Positions 25,657-33,171 of a stretch of DNA of 64,000 nt are shown in pieces; the first letter of the stretch is position 1; every line of letters begins with the position of its first letter. Location of the stretch: the NCBI RefSeq assembly GCF_000767465.1, contig NZ_CP009292.1, positions 248,001 to 312,000 of the forward strand, read 5' to 3'. Source of the stretch: Novosphingobium pentaromativorans US6-1. Its GTDB lineage: Bacteria; Pseudomonadota; Alphaproteobacteria; Sphingomonadales; Sphingomonadaceae. The position numbers and the translations under genes were made by a program. The notes beneath the pieces were generated by a model. That model worked only from the letters and a program-made list of their open reading frames with translations. It had not been told where the DNA came from and ran no database searches.

Positions 25657-26904
25657 TCAGACGGCTATCGGACGTGCAGCGCCAAGCTGTGCAGCGATCA
25701 TCGGGGCGAGCGCCTCGGCATCGCGGCCCACGCCGTCGATGAAAGCGGAGGCGCGGTGGCGCATGAAGGGCAGGCCGAGGGCATAGAGACCGGGTATCGC
25801 CGTGATGCCGCCGTGCTGGATCAGCTCGCCCGCGGTGTTGGTGACCGGCAGGTGCAGCCAAGGATAACGTCGCGCGTAACCGGTTGCGAAGAGCACGCTG
25901 GTTATTCCCTCGGCGCGCAGGTCGAGGCATTCCGGCGCTGCGGCGGGTTCCAGTGGTGCGCTCCATGCAGCGGGATCGTGGTCGGTGCAAAGGCCCGCGC
26001 GCTCGATATGTGCATCGATTGCGCGAAGCAGGATGTGACGGCGCTCTTCGGCCGCACGGCATTGCTCGGTCAGGTCCTCGGCAAGCTTGACTTGCAGGCC
26101 CTGCGCATCGGTAACTCGACCGACAAGCCGGATGCCTTCACCTGCAAGAGCGGGGAGATCGATGTTTCCGCCTGTCGGATCGCCGACGAGCTGCAGCGAG
26201 GGCTGTCTCAGCAGGGCGCCATTTTCGGCTCCTGCAGGTCGTGCCTCGGCCAGAAAGCCGCTTTCTTCGAGCCAGTCGAACAGATCCTGCCGGCGATAGC
26301 GTCGCGGCGCGCGGACATGGCGACCAACAGCAAGCGTGACATTTCGGCCATGGCGGCGGATCTCTCGTGCGAGTTGGACGCCCGTCGCCGAAGCGCCGAC
26401 GACCAGAACGCCGCCGCTGGGCAGCAGGTCCGGAGTGAGATAGCTGCCGGGGGTGACCTGGTGGATAGCGAGCGAGAGCTTGCTCGCCCAAGATGGAAGG
26501 CGAGGGCGGTCGCAGGCACCCGTCGCAATGACGACAGAGCGTGCAATCCGGGTGCCGCGCGACGTGGCGACGCGAAACCGGTCCGCCATGCGTTCAACGG
26601 CGAGGATCTCGCAATTCTCGGTGACGGGAGCGGCGAAGTCGCTGGCATAGCCTTGCAGGCGCTTCACGAGGTCCGCCGAAGCGAGAAATCCGTCGCTTTC
26701 CCGGGCGAGCTGGGCGCCGGGAAGCCGTGTCATCCAGCCCGGTGTGAGCAGGCGCAGCGAGGGCCAGCGTTGCGAGCGCCACCGTTCGCCGATGCGGCCC
26801 CGCTCGACCACTTCATGATCGATGCCGCGCTCGGCAAGGCAGCGGCTCATGGCAAGGCCGGCCTGTCCGGCGCCGATGATAAGGCTGTCGATTTGGCGAG
26901 ACAT
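25657..26904 (-). CDS. CzcO-like flavin-containing monooxygenase
   Basis: The protein has 415 residues with two dinucleotide-binding loops, LIIGAGQAGLAMS for FAD near the N-terminus and VVGASATGVQLA for NADPH near residue 170. ERWRSQRWPSLRLLTP is the usual segment after the first fold, and FATGYARRYPWLHLP is the conserved ATG-type motif before the C-terminus. Such enzymes oxidise nitrogen, sulphur or carbonyl groups of small molecules with NADPH and O2. It appears to be the first gene of the minus-strand cluster: a GTTTC direct repeat lies 77 bp upstream, and the OsmC terminator is further upstream. The substrate is unknown. Confidence 0.85.
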   Translation of the reverse strand: MSRQIDSLIIGAGQAGLAMSRCLAERGIDHEVVERGRIGERWRSQRWPSLRLLTPGWMTRLPGAQLARESDGFLASADLVKRLQGYASDFAAPVTENCEILAVERMADRFRVATSRGTRIARSVVIATGACDRPRLPSWASKLSLAIHQVTPGSYLTPDLLPSGGVLVVGASATGVQLAREIRRHGRNVTLAVGRHVRAPRRYRRQDLFDWLEESGFLAEARPAGAENGALLRQPSLQLVGDPTGGNIDLPALAGEGIRLVGRVTDAQGLQVKLAEDLTEQCRAAEERRHILLRAIDAHIERAGLCTDHDPAAWSAPLEPAAAPECLDLRAEGITSVLFATGYARRYPWLHLPVTNTAGELIQHGGITAIPGLYALGLPFMRHRASAFIDGVGRDAEALAPMIAAQLGAARPIAV

Positions 26905-26981
26905 GTAAGCTTGCTCCTTGGGTTCGTAAGCAAGCCTAGGCAGGGCAGGTATCAGTCATGTGCCGCTGCGCCGGCCAATTT

Positions 26982-26995
26982 GTTTCAATCGTTTC
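26982..26995 (-). promoter_or_regulatory. GTTTC-N4-GTTTC direct repeat before the flavin monooxygenase
   Basis: The plus strand reads GTTTC AATC GTTTC, a 9-bp-period direct repeat located 77 bp upstream of the monooxygenase ATG. It has the same orientation relative to its gene as the sites at 20382 and 27803. Confidence 0.55.
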
Positions 26996-27027
26996 ACGGC
27001 AAGCGAGCAGCATGGGATCATGAAGAA

Positions 27028-27053
27028 GCCCCGTCGGCACGGGCCGACGGGGC
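27028..27053 (-). terminator. Intrinsic terminator of the OsmC gene
   Basis: GCCCCGTCGG (27028-27037) and CCGACGGGGC (27044-27053) form a perfect 10-bp stem with a 6-nt loop. Read on the minus strand it lies 38 bp after the OsmC stop and is followed by TTCTTC. It separates OsmC from the monooxygenase unit, so the two have different promoters. Confidence 0.75.
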
Positions 27054-27091
27054 AGGAGGACGCTCGGGAGAGCGGGGGGTAGTTATGGAGA

Positions 27092-27673
27092 TCAGGCGGT
27101 CTGGGCCGAAACAGTCACTGGCACGCCATTTGTAAGCACATCGAACACGGCAGAGCGCGCGACCGACTGATGGACGATCTTCTCGAGATCCTCGGCGCCG
27201 GTATCGCCCTTGATGCGTACCTGGATGTTGATACCCTCGAAGCCGTTGCGCACGGTGTTGTCGAGGCCTAGAATGCCGAGCAGGTCGATGTTGCCCTCGA
27301 CCACGGTTTCAACCGATTCCAGCCTGACCTGGCGGATCGAGGCGATGTTACCGATGCCCGCGGTAATGCAGGCCGAGAGTGCGGCAAGCAGCATTTCAAC
27401 GGGGGTTGCACCCTGATCCCTGCCGCAAAGAACGGCGGGGTGATCGCCGTGGATCATGTGCCCGTCATCCCGCTGTTGTTCGCCGCCGGCGCCTTGAAAA
27501 TTGCCCATGCGGGCTTGGCTGTGGGTGCCCGAAATCCAGTTGCCCTCTGCGCGGAAGGAGAACCTGGCGAGTTCCCGCTGGCCGTCGACGGCACCGAGAG
27601 TGGCGAGGAATGCGGGGACATCGACGCCGTTCATGGCGACCTTGGCGGGCTTTTCGAGAGTGGCAGTGGTCAT
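27092..27673 (-). CDS. OsmC family protein
   Basis: The protein has 193 residues from the ATG at 27673 (MTTATLEKPAKVAMNG). The OsmC/Ohr core includes DHPAVLCGRDQGATPVEMLLAALSACITAGI, with the two conserved cysteines in LCGRDQG and SACIT, then FEGINIQVRIKGDTGAEDLEKIV and a C-terminal region ending VTVSAQTA. The family reduces organic hydroperoxides through a catalytic cysteine pair. It is divergent from arsR. A GTTTC direct repeat 129 bp upstream links it to the redox and signalling cluster that follows it on the same strand. Confidence 0.88.
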   Translation of the reverse strand: MTTATLEKPAKVAMNGVDVPAFLATLGAVDGQRELARFSFRAEGNWISGTHSQARMGNFQGAGGEQQRDDGHMIHGDHPAVLCGRDQGATPVEMLLAALSACITAGIGNIASIRQVRLESVETVVEGNIDLLGILGLDNTVRNGFEGINIQVRIKGDTGAEDLEKIVHQSVARSAVFDVLTNGVPVTVSAQTA

Positions 27674-27802
27674 GGTCAAAGGTCCTTGTCTGAGGTGTTT
27701 GTGGAAAGGTGAACTTGCTCCGGCGAACGCTTTTCGTTCGTGGCATGCAGGCAAGATTGCGTCCGGGCTGTTTCAATCCGATGCCGCAAGACAGGCGTTC
27801 GC

Positions 27803-27816
27803 GTTTCAATTGTTTC
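27803..27816 (-). promoter_or_regulatory. GTTTC-N4-GTTTC direct repeat in the OsmC/arsR intergenic region
   Basis: The plus strand reads GTTTC AATT GTTTC, the cleanest copy of the repeat, 129 bp before the OsmC ATG and 61 bp before the arsR GTG. A lone GTTTCAATC half copy lies at 27770-27778. The orientation relative to OsmC matches the sites before the monooxygenase and cysteine-synthase genes. Confidence 0.55.
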
Positions 27817-27877
27817 GTTCTTGCCACCAGGCTGCGAATTCGATATTTCTATAGTTCTCGAATCATCGGAGAATGCA

Positions 27878-28216
27878 GTGCAAGCCGAAATCGTGATCCG
27901 CGCACTTTCTGCCCTGGCCCAGGAGCATCGCCTGGCGGCCTTCAGGCTGTTGGTGCAGGCCGGTGAGGAAGGCATTGCCGCTGGTGCGCTTGCGGAAAAA
28001 CTCGAGGTGCCGGCTTCCTCGATGAGCTTTCACCTTGCTCAACTGGCCAATGCCGGGCTTGTCAGCCAGAGGCGTGAAAGTCGCTCGATCATCTATTCGG
28101 CAGACTATTCGGCGATGAACGGCCTGATGGAATATCTCACGGAAAACTGCTGCGGCGGCATTCCCTGCGGTCAGGAAACAACCTGCAATAGCGAAGCGAA
28201 GAGGAGGACGGCCTGA
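27878..28216 (+). CDS. arsR: ArsR-family arsenite-responsive repressor
   Basis: The protein has 112 residues from a GTG start at 27878, with GGAG six bases upstream. The frame is open further upstream but that part shows no family match. The winged helix reads SALAQEHRLAAFRLLVQAG...GALAEKLEVPASSMSFHLAQLANAGLVSQRRESRSIIYS. The metal-binding cysteines are C-terminal, in ENCCGGIPCG with a further Cys downstream. This resembles the type in which As(III) binds Cys near the C-terminus (as in Acidithiobacillus ArsR) rather than in the recognition helix. It is the first gene of the ars operon; its stop overlaps the arsI start by one base. Confidence 0.9.
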   Translation: MQAEIVIRALSALAQEHRLAAFRLLVQAGEEGIAAGALAEKLEVPASSMSFHLAQLANAGLVSQRRESRSIIYSADYSAMNGLMEYLTENCCGGIPCGQETTCNSEAKRRTA

Positions 28217-28695
28217 TGAAGCGTTTTCACGTTCACGTCGGTGTCAGCGACATCGATCGCTCGATCGTCTTTTACAGCAGCTTATTCGGTAGCGCGCCGA
28301 CAGTGACGAAGCCCGACTACGCGAAGTGGATGCTCGAGGATCCTTGCATCAACTTTGCCATTTCGCATCGCGACGGCGCGGCAAAGGGGATCGAGCATGT
28401 CGGCATGCAAGTCGAGGACAGGGCGGAACTTGCCGCGGTCCAGGGGCGGCTTGAGGCGGCGGACGGTCCTGTCCTCGATGAAGGCGCGACGACTTGCTGT
28501 TATGCGCGGTCGGAAAAGAGCTGGATTGCAGATCCCGATGGCGTCGTCTGGGAAGCCTTCCTCACCGATGGCGACAGCACGACATATGGCGGTTCGCCCG
28601 ATCTGGGCGGTCTCGTTTCCGGCAAGGCGGACCAGAGCGCTTGCTGCGTCCCGCAGGTTGTTGCCGCGTCTGCCTCGTCCCCATCTTGCTGCTAG
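28216..28695 (+). CDS. arsI: ArsI, C-As lyase of the VOC family
   Basis: The protein has 159 residues and starts FHVHVGVSDIDRSIVFYSSLFG, the vicinal oxygen chelate fold with the first metal His. The As(III)-binding cysteine pair is in ATTCCYARSEKSW, and IADPDGVVWEAF provides the last metal ligand. The tail is cysteine-rich and serine/alanine-rich (CC motifs at both ends), as in ArsI/CadI proteins. ArsI breaks the carbon-arsenic bond of trivalent organoarsenicals with Fe(II) and O2. The start overlaps the arsR stop (TGATG) and is preceded by GAGGAGG. The arsM gene that would make methylated substrates is not in the window. Confidence 0.9.
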   Translation: MKRFHVHVGVSDIDRSIVFYSSLFGSAPTVTKPDYAKWMLEDPCINFAISHRDGAAKGIEHVGMQVEDRAELAAVQGRLEAADGPVLDEGATTCCYARSEKSWIADPDGVVWEAFLTDGDSTTYGGSPDLGGLVSGKADQSACCVPQVVAASASSPSCC

Positions 28696-28703
28696 AGGGT
28701 GTC

Positions 28704-29204
28704 ATGAGCCACACACCACTGAATGTGCTGTTCCTTTGCACCGGTAATTCGGCACGCTCAATCCTCGCCGAAGCTATCCTCAACCACGAAGGCAAGGAGC
28801 ATTTCCGGGCTTATAGCGCGGGCAGTCAGCCGGTGGGCACGGTCAATCCATGGGCGATCCATACGCTGGAAACGCTCGGGTATCCGGTCGAGGGCTATCG
28901 CTCCAAGAGCTGGAACGAGTTCATCGACGGACCGGAGTTCGATCTGGTGTTCACCGTTTGTGACAACGCTGCTGCGGAAAGCTGCCCGGTCTGGCCCGGC
29001 AGGCCGATAACCGCGCATTGGGGCATCCCCGATCCGGCCGCGGTCCAGGGGCACGATGCCGAAAAGGCCGCGGCATTTCTGGAAGCCTACCGCATGCTCA
29101 AGCGGCGCATCGACCTGCTGCTTGCACTGCCGATTGCCAGTCTTGAAAAGATGGCTCTGCACGAGACTCTTCATGCCATAGGCCGGGACGCCGATCACCA
29201 ATGA
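28704..29204 (+). CDS. arsC: Arsenate reductase, low-molecular-weight phosphatase type
   Basis: The protein has 166 residues from the ATG at 28704. The active-site loop is [10 protein letters not shown] (CX5R) near the N-terminus and the general acid region is in IPDPA. The middle cysteines are in [17 protein letters not shown], the second and third redox cysteines that hand electrons to thioredoxin. The length is that of the thioredoxin-dependent family. It reduces As(V) to As(III) for export by the next gene, whose start overlaps its stop as ATGA. Confidence 0.92.
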   Translation: MSHTPLNVLFLCTGNSARSILAEAILNHEGKEHFRAYSAGSQPVGTVNPWAIHTLETLGYPVEGYRSKSWNEFIDGPEFDLVFTVCDNAAAESCPVWPGRPITAHWGIPDPAAVQGHDAEKAAAFLEAYRMLKRRIDLLLALPIASLEKMALHETLHAIGRDADHQ

Positions 29205-30271
29205 GTGAAAGCGCAGCGGTAGCAGAGGCCCGTGCGGCGGGACTGGGCCTGTTCGAGAAATGGTTGTCGGTCTGGGTCGGCGGGGCCATCGTCGGCGGTA
29301 TTCTGCTGGGGAATACGGCACCGCGCCTGTTCGCCGCGCTTGCCTCGTTCGAATATGCGTCTGTCAATCTCGTCGTTGCGGTCCTGATCTGGGCGATGAT
29401 CTTTCCGATGATGGTCGCGGTGGATTTTTCCGCGGTGCGCCGCGTGGGAGAGAAGCCCAAGGGCCTGGTCATCACCCTCGCGGTGAACTGGATGATCAAG
29501 CCGTTCACCATGGCAGCGCTTGGTGTGCTGTTCTTTGAATTCGCCTTCGCCCGGTTGCTGGAACCCAGCGATGCCCAGCAGTACATAGCCGGCCTGATCC
29601 TGCTCGGCGCCGCGCCGTGTACGGCAATGGTTTTCGTCTGGTCTCAGCTGACCAAGGGTGACCCTGCCTATACGCTGGTACAGGTTGCGGTGAACGACCT
29701 TGTCATGATCGTGGCTTTCGCGCCGATCGTGGCGCTGCTGCTGGGCGTGACCGATATCGTCGTGCCATGGAACACGCTTCTGCTTTCCGTGGCACTCTAT
29801 GTCGTGGTGCCACTCGCCGCCGGAGCGTGGGTTCGCCATCGCCTGCTGGTAACGCATGGTGGCGACGAAGGTGCCGTCAGCGAGTTCACCGGACGGTTGA
29901 AGCCGCTCTCGATCCTTGGTCTATTGCTGACCGTCCTGCTCCTGTTCGGCTTCCAGGCGCAGACGATCCTGTCCCGCCCCCTGCTGATCGTCCTGATCGC
30001 GACGCCGATCGTGATACAGAGCTACGGGATATTCTTCATTGCCTACGGCACTGCGAAGCTCTGGAAAGTCCCGCATGCGGTGGCTGCCCCTTGCGCGCTG
30101 ATCGGCACGTCGAACTTCTTTGAACTTGCCGTGGCCGTTGCCATCGGCCTGTTCGGCCTTGGCAGCGGAGCGGCTCTTGCAACAGTGGTCGGGGTGCTGG
30201 TGGAAGTACCGGTCATGCTTTCGCTGGTCGCCTTCGCCAACCGGACCCGTGCCAGCTTCGCAGTGGCATAG
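29201..30271 (+). CDS. acr3: ACR3-family arsenite efflux permease
   Basis: The protein has 356 residues with ten membrane helices. Landmarks of the family are [20 protein letters not shown], the essential Cys in [36 protein letters not shown] and [14 protein letters not shown]. It expels As(III) using the proton gradient. It completes the operon arsR-arsI-arsC-acr3. No ArsA ATPase or ArsH follows; the next 650 bp hold an insertion-sequence remnant. Confidence 0.95.
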   Translation: MSESAAVAEARAAGLGLFEKWLSVWVGGAIVGGILLGNTAPRLFAALASFEYASVNLVVAVLIWAMIFPMMVAVDFSAVRRVGEKPKGLVITLAVNWMIKPFTMAALGVLFFEFAFARLLEPSDAQQYIAGLILLGAAPCTAMVFVWSQLTKGDPAYTLVQVAVNDLVMIVAFAPIVALLLGVTDIVVPWNTLLLSVALYVVVPLAAGAWVRHRLLVTHGGDEGAVSEFTGRLKPLSILGLLLTVLLLFGFQAQTILSRPLLIVLIATPIVIQSYGIFFIAYGTAKLWKVPHAVAAPCALIGTSNFFELAVAVAIGLFGLGSGAALATVVGVLVEVPVMLSLVAFANRTRASFAVA

Positions 30272-30324
30272 CGAGTGCGCGAGGTTCTGCGAGCTATCAC
30301 ATAGGTGGCACGGCGCCATCGCTT

Positions 30325-30890
30325 GTGACAAGACCGCTCGCCCGTCCAAATGGCGTAAACGGAGTCGAAGGCGGCGGCCGGATCGTCGTGCCGCCAGCCA
30401 ATTTGCGGGCAGATCGGCGGGAGAGACAGCGCAGCGGCTGCATGTTTCGAGGACGATGGTTAGGAAGGCGATTGAGGCCTAGGACCACAAGTTCAGCTAT
30501 CATTCCCGGCATAGCCGAAGCCCATCGCCATCCCGAGCTGCGTGGTCACACCATCGCTGATGTGGTCGAGGATGAGAAGCCCGCGTTCATGCACATGCCG
30601 ACGTTCCCGTTCTAGGGTTTCCACGCTTTCACTGCCTCGGTATCCAGGACGTTGCTGTCGCGGTTCGATTACAACAGGTACTCGGTTGCGTTGCGGGTAG
30701 TAGGGCATCCGGTCGAAGTCCATGCCTATGCCGACCTTCCCGGAAGATCGACTCCCAGGCTCAATGCTACGTGCTCGTCGAGACCCGCTGCGAGCACGAC
30801 AATCATACGCACGACCATCGGCGGATGGCCGTTGGAACGGGGAGCGAATTGTCAGTTTCGCCAAACAAAAAGGTGCCATGCGAGCTAACT
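30325..30890 (+). pseudogene. IS21-family istA transposase remnant
   Basis: Three in-frame or shifted pieces match the C-terminal part of IS21-type IstA. They are EDEKPAFMHMPTFPF, then after a TAG at 30613 GFHAFTASVSRTLLSRFDYNRYSVALRVVGHPVEVHAYAD, and in another frame KQKGAMRA. An upstream segment around 30415-30480 (GRSAGETAQRLHVSRTMVRKAIEA) looks like the helix-turn-helix of the N-terminal part, so the catalytic centre is deleted. There is no istB and no clear terminal repeat. It is a decayed element that marks an accessory boundary beside the ars operon. Confidence 0.65.
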
Positions 30891-30941
30891 GCAGGTTAAT
30901 GATCGCCGTTCTACATTTCGTGCAACATCGGGGGATGTGGG

Positions 30942-31307
30942 ATGGACCAGCGCGAATACGAACGCTTTGTAGTTGAGCGGAAGATTGAATGCTTTGTCGA
31001 CGATAGGCGTCATGAGGTTTCCCTCTACGACCTTTGTTCTGGCGGGTGCATGATCGAGGCTTTGCGAGTTCCGCTCAAGGTCGAGACCATGGTCGAACTC
31101 AAGCTCAACCATTTCATTGAGGTGAACGGCCAGATTGTCTGGAAGGCTGGGGCGAGCGCTGGCGTGCGCTTCGGCCAAAAACTTCATGAAGCGGCTGTCA
31201 GGTATCTGGGCTTTACGCCGCGACACCAGACTTTCGAGGCTTTGGCCCCGCGCGACCGGTTTGGACGAATGCTGCCGCCATTGCCGCAAATGGGATCGGG
31301 ATATTGA
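30942..31307 (+). CDS. PilZ-domain protein (first of two paralogues)
   Basis: The protein has 121 residues. The PilZ fold reads REYERFVVERKIECFVDDRRHEVSLYDLCSGGCMIEAL, then LKLNHFIEVNGQIVWKAGASAGVRFGQKL. The c-di-GMP motif D-x-S-x-x-G is D-L-C-S-G-G here, so the Ser is replaced by Cys, and the preceding arginines are spaced R-x4-R instead of R-x3-R. Binding may therefore be altered. The C-terminal tail YLGFTPRHQTFEALAPRDRFGR is shared with the second paralogue at 31669. No neighbouring effector is evident. Confidence 0.75.
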   Translation: MDQREYERFVVERKIECFVDDRRHEVSLYDLCSGGCMIEALRVPLKVETMVELKLNHFIEVNGQIVWKAGASAGVRFGQKLHEAAVRYLGFTPRHQTFEALAPRDRFGRMLPPLPQMGSGY

Positions 31308-31668
31308 TGTCGTAGCTCCGACGCCCGAACATCGTTGCGGGGGTACTGCACCGATGGCGGAGCGCCAAGGCGCTGGGATAGAATCAGGGGCGATCTCAAC
31401 TGCAATCTGCAATGCCGCAGTGCAAGGGCATCAGCAAGAGGCGACCGGCAATGTGGGCTATTGTCACCTCTTACCCATGCAGCGCCGCACTCTTCGAATG
31501 AACTTCACGGCATCGTTTGCGTCACATCGGCATTTCCAGTTGAATTCATCACCTTATGTTTAAACACATAACTTTATGCTGGCTCAATTTAATAATGACC
31601 TGAACCAAAACTCACAATTTCTTCATAATTCACGGCCAAATTTTCACAGACGATTCGGGAGATTATCC
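31308..31668. other. Non-coding interval between the two PilZ genes
   Basis: This 361-bp stretch has no gene I can support. Its last 100 bp are unusually AT-rich (around 31550-31640) and probably hold the promoter of the second PilZ gene. A partial palindrome TATGTTTAAACACATA lies at about 31554-31569. Confidence 0.4.
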
Positions 31669-32022
31669 ATGGATGAGCGTGAGCACGAGCGTTTCATCAT
31701 TGATCGTGAAGTCGAATGCTTTGTTGGTGAGAGACGGCATGAGGTCTTTGTCTACGATCTTTCTGCCGGGGGCTGCATGATCGAGGCGCCCCATCTTGAA
31801 CTTGAGGGTGGAACGCTCATTCATCTACGTCTGAACCATTTCATTGAAGCGCAAGGCAAGATTGTCTGGCTCGCAAAGGGGTGCGCTGGGGTGCGTTTCG
31901 ATTGGAAGCTTGCTGATGTCGAGGTCCAACATCTGGGCTTCACGCCGCGCCAGGACCCCTTCGAGACCATTGCGCCTTGCGACCGGCTTGGGAGGCCACT
32001 GCCCGCATACCAACAATATTGA
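31669..32022 (+). CDS. PilZ-domain protein (second paralogue)
   Basis: The protein has 117 residues from the ATG at 31669, preceded by GGGAG. It is a clear paralogue of the upstream PilZ protein, with the same REHERF...REVECFV...HEVFVYDLSAGGCMIEA core, LRLNHFIEAQGKIVW and the tail LGFTPRQDPFETIAPCDRLGRPLP. Here the D-x-S-x-x-G motif is intact (DLSAGG), while the arginine spacing is still R-x4-R. The pair probably arose by tandem duplication and diverged. The intact copy may be the c-di-GMP binder. Confidence 0.75.
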   Translation: MDEREHERFIIDREVECFVGERRHEVFVYDLSAGGCMIEAPHLELEGGTLIHLRLNHFIEAQGKIVWLAKGCAGVRFDWKLADVEVQHLGFTPRQDPFETIAPCDRLGRPLPAYQQY

Positions 32023-32686
32023 GCCTGGAGCGTGCAGATGCTGCACTCGCCTCTTTGTCCAAAGTTCAAAGGCCAAGAGGATCTTCACCAGGGGAAAAAG
32101 CAAAGAGGTCCGCGTCTGCGAAACCGTGACCAAATGATGGGTTGATCCCTTGAGCGACGCGATGCTGACAGTCACCGGTGAACTTATCCAATAGTCGAAG
32201 CGCTGACCTTTAAATCCGCACCGTCACGTCGCACTTGCAGCAATGGGTGTTCGCAAGTCGCCCGCGCACCGACGCCGATCCCGGTGCCCGTTCGCGCGCC
32301 GATTGACAACCATCAGTAAGCGCGCATCGGTATCTCCGGTGATATGCCGCTGAAGGTCGACGAACTTCTTGCCGGCGTTGGACCCGCGCTTTCCTGCGCC
32401 TGGTGCCTTAACGGAATCATTTATCGATCACTGCCGTGCTCGGGCTCGCTTACTGCCGCTTGCACTCTCGGGTTAACATCGTCCGATGTCCTGGATCGTT
32501 TCGATTGGAAGCCCATGTGCCGGTTGACGAAACGAGTCATAGATCGTCTGCCAAATTCCAGAATGAATTGTTCCTTCCAAGACCAATTGATTGTTGCGCT
32601 CATGTTCTTTGCAAGACAGTATGCCAACGCGGGAATGATTCTTTTGGGAGCATGCGCAGATATCATCTGCGCGGGGGGAGGAATTG
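32023..32686. other. Long interval with no supported gene
   Basis: This 664-bp stretch has a few open frames but none with a family match or a convincing start signal. Its last part, around 32671-32681 (a purine-rich GGGGGGAGGA), is the ribosome-binding site of the next small gene. No tandem repeat or long hairpin was seen. Confidence 0.4.
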
Positions 32687-32905
32687 GTGCCGCTATATAA
32701 GTTAATCTTGCTTGAGACTGGCAGCAGCCCAGAAGACGTCATCACGTTCGAGGCTGCAGATTCGGTTGCTGCGCTAGTTCATGCGCACAAGGAAAGTCCC
32801 AATAGATCCGCCGAATTGTGGTGCGGGGGAAATAGGCTCTGCCAACTTCGACGCAAGCCAGTGTCTGAAGAGGACCTCTGGGCTGTCTTGAGCACGATTG
32901 CCTGA
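32687..32905 (+). CDS. Small conserved-looking hypothetical protein
   Basis: The protein has 72 residues from a GTG at 32687 (TTG at 32684 is also possible), preceded by a very strong GGGGGGAGGA box. The sequence starts PLYKLILLETGSSPED and ends SEEDLWAVLSTIA; it is acidic in the middle (DVITFEAADSVAALVHAHKES) with a short NRLCQLRRK basic patch. I do not recognise a family. The codon-quality start signal and the following hairpin suggest that it is real. Confidence 0.55.
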   Translation: MPLYKLILLETGSSPEDVITFEAADSVAALVHAHKESPNRSAELWCGGNRLCQLRRKPVSEEDLWAVLSTIA

Positions 32906-32925
32906 TTACTCCATCGATAAAGAAA

Positions 32926-32945
32926 GCGGCCCGAGTTCGGGTCGC
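32926..32945 (+). terminator. Small hairpin after the 72-residue gene
   Basis: GCGGCCCG (32926-32933) pairs with CGGGTCGC (32938-32945), eight pairs with one G-T wobble and an AGTT loop. It lies 20 bp after the stop codon. The T-tract is poor, so termination is plausible but not certain. Confidence 0.35.
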
Positions 32946-33072
32946 CTTCCCGAAGGCTTCGCCCTGCGGAAATGAAATGGACGAGCCTTCTGGTTTCGAT
33001 GAAATCGAAACTTGTTACCTAAACGCACAAAACTACCACTTTGTTCCCAAGTTAATGACAAACCACAAGAAA

Positions 33073-33107
33073 TGCTGCACTGCACAATTTTGTTGTGCAG
33101 TGCAGCA
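33073..33107. promoter_or_regulatory. Perfect 15-bp inverted repeat upstream of phaB, PhaR-like
   Basis: TGCTGCACTGCACAA (33073-33087) and its exact reverse complement (33093-33107) flank TTTTG. Each arm contains a TGC-rich core (CTGC-ACT-GCAC) close to the CTGC-N3-GCAG sequence known for PhaR repressors of polyhydroxybutyrate genes. The palindrome is 65 bp upstream of the phaB ATG. A related perfect palindrome precedes the phasin gene at 33943. Confidence 0.7.
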
Positions 33108-33171
33108 CGATTGCATATATGGAATCAGATCCAAGGCTTGGCAAAGCCGACATAGCGAGAGGAATTCTTGA

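Noticed and set aside
25219..27135. Plus-strand frame of about 640 residues across the flavoenzyme genes.
   Set aside because: Complementary to two FAD enzymes with clear motifs; translation shows no fold.
32344..32700. 118-residue frame before the small 72-residue gene.
   Set aside because: No ribosome-binding site, no family match and it overlaps a better-supported start.
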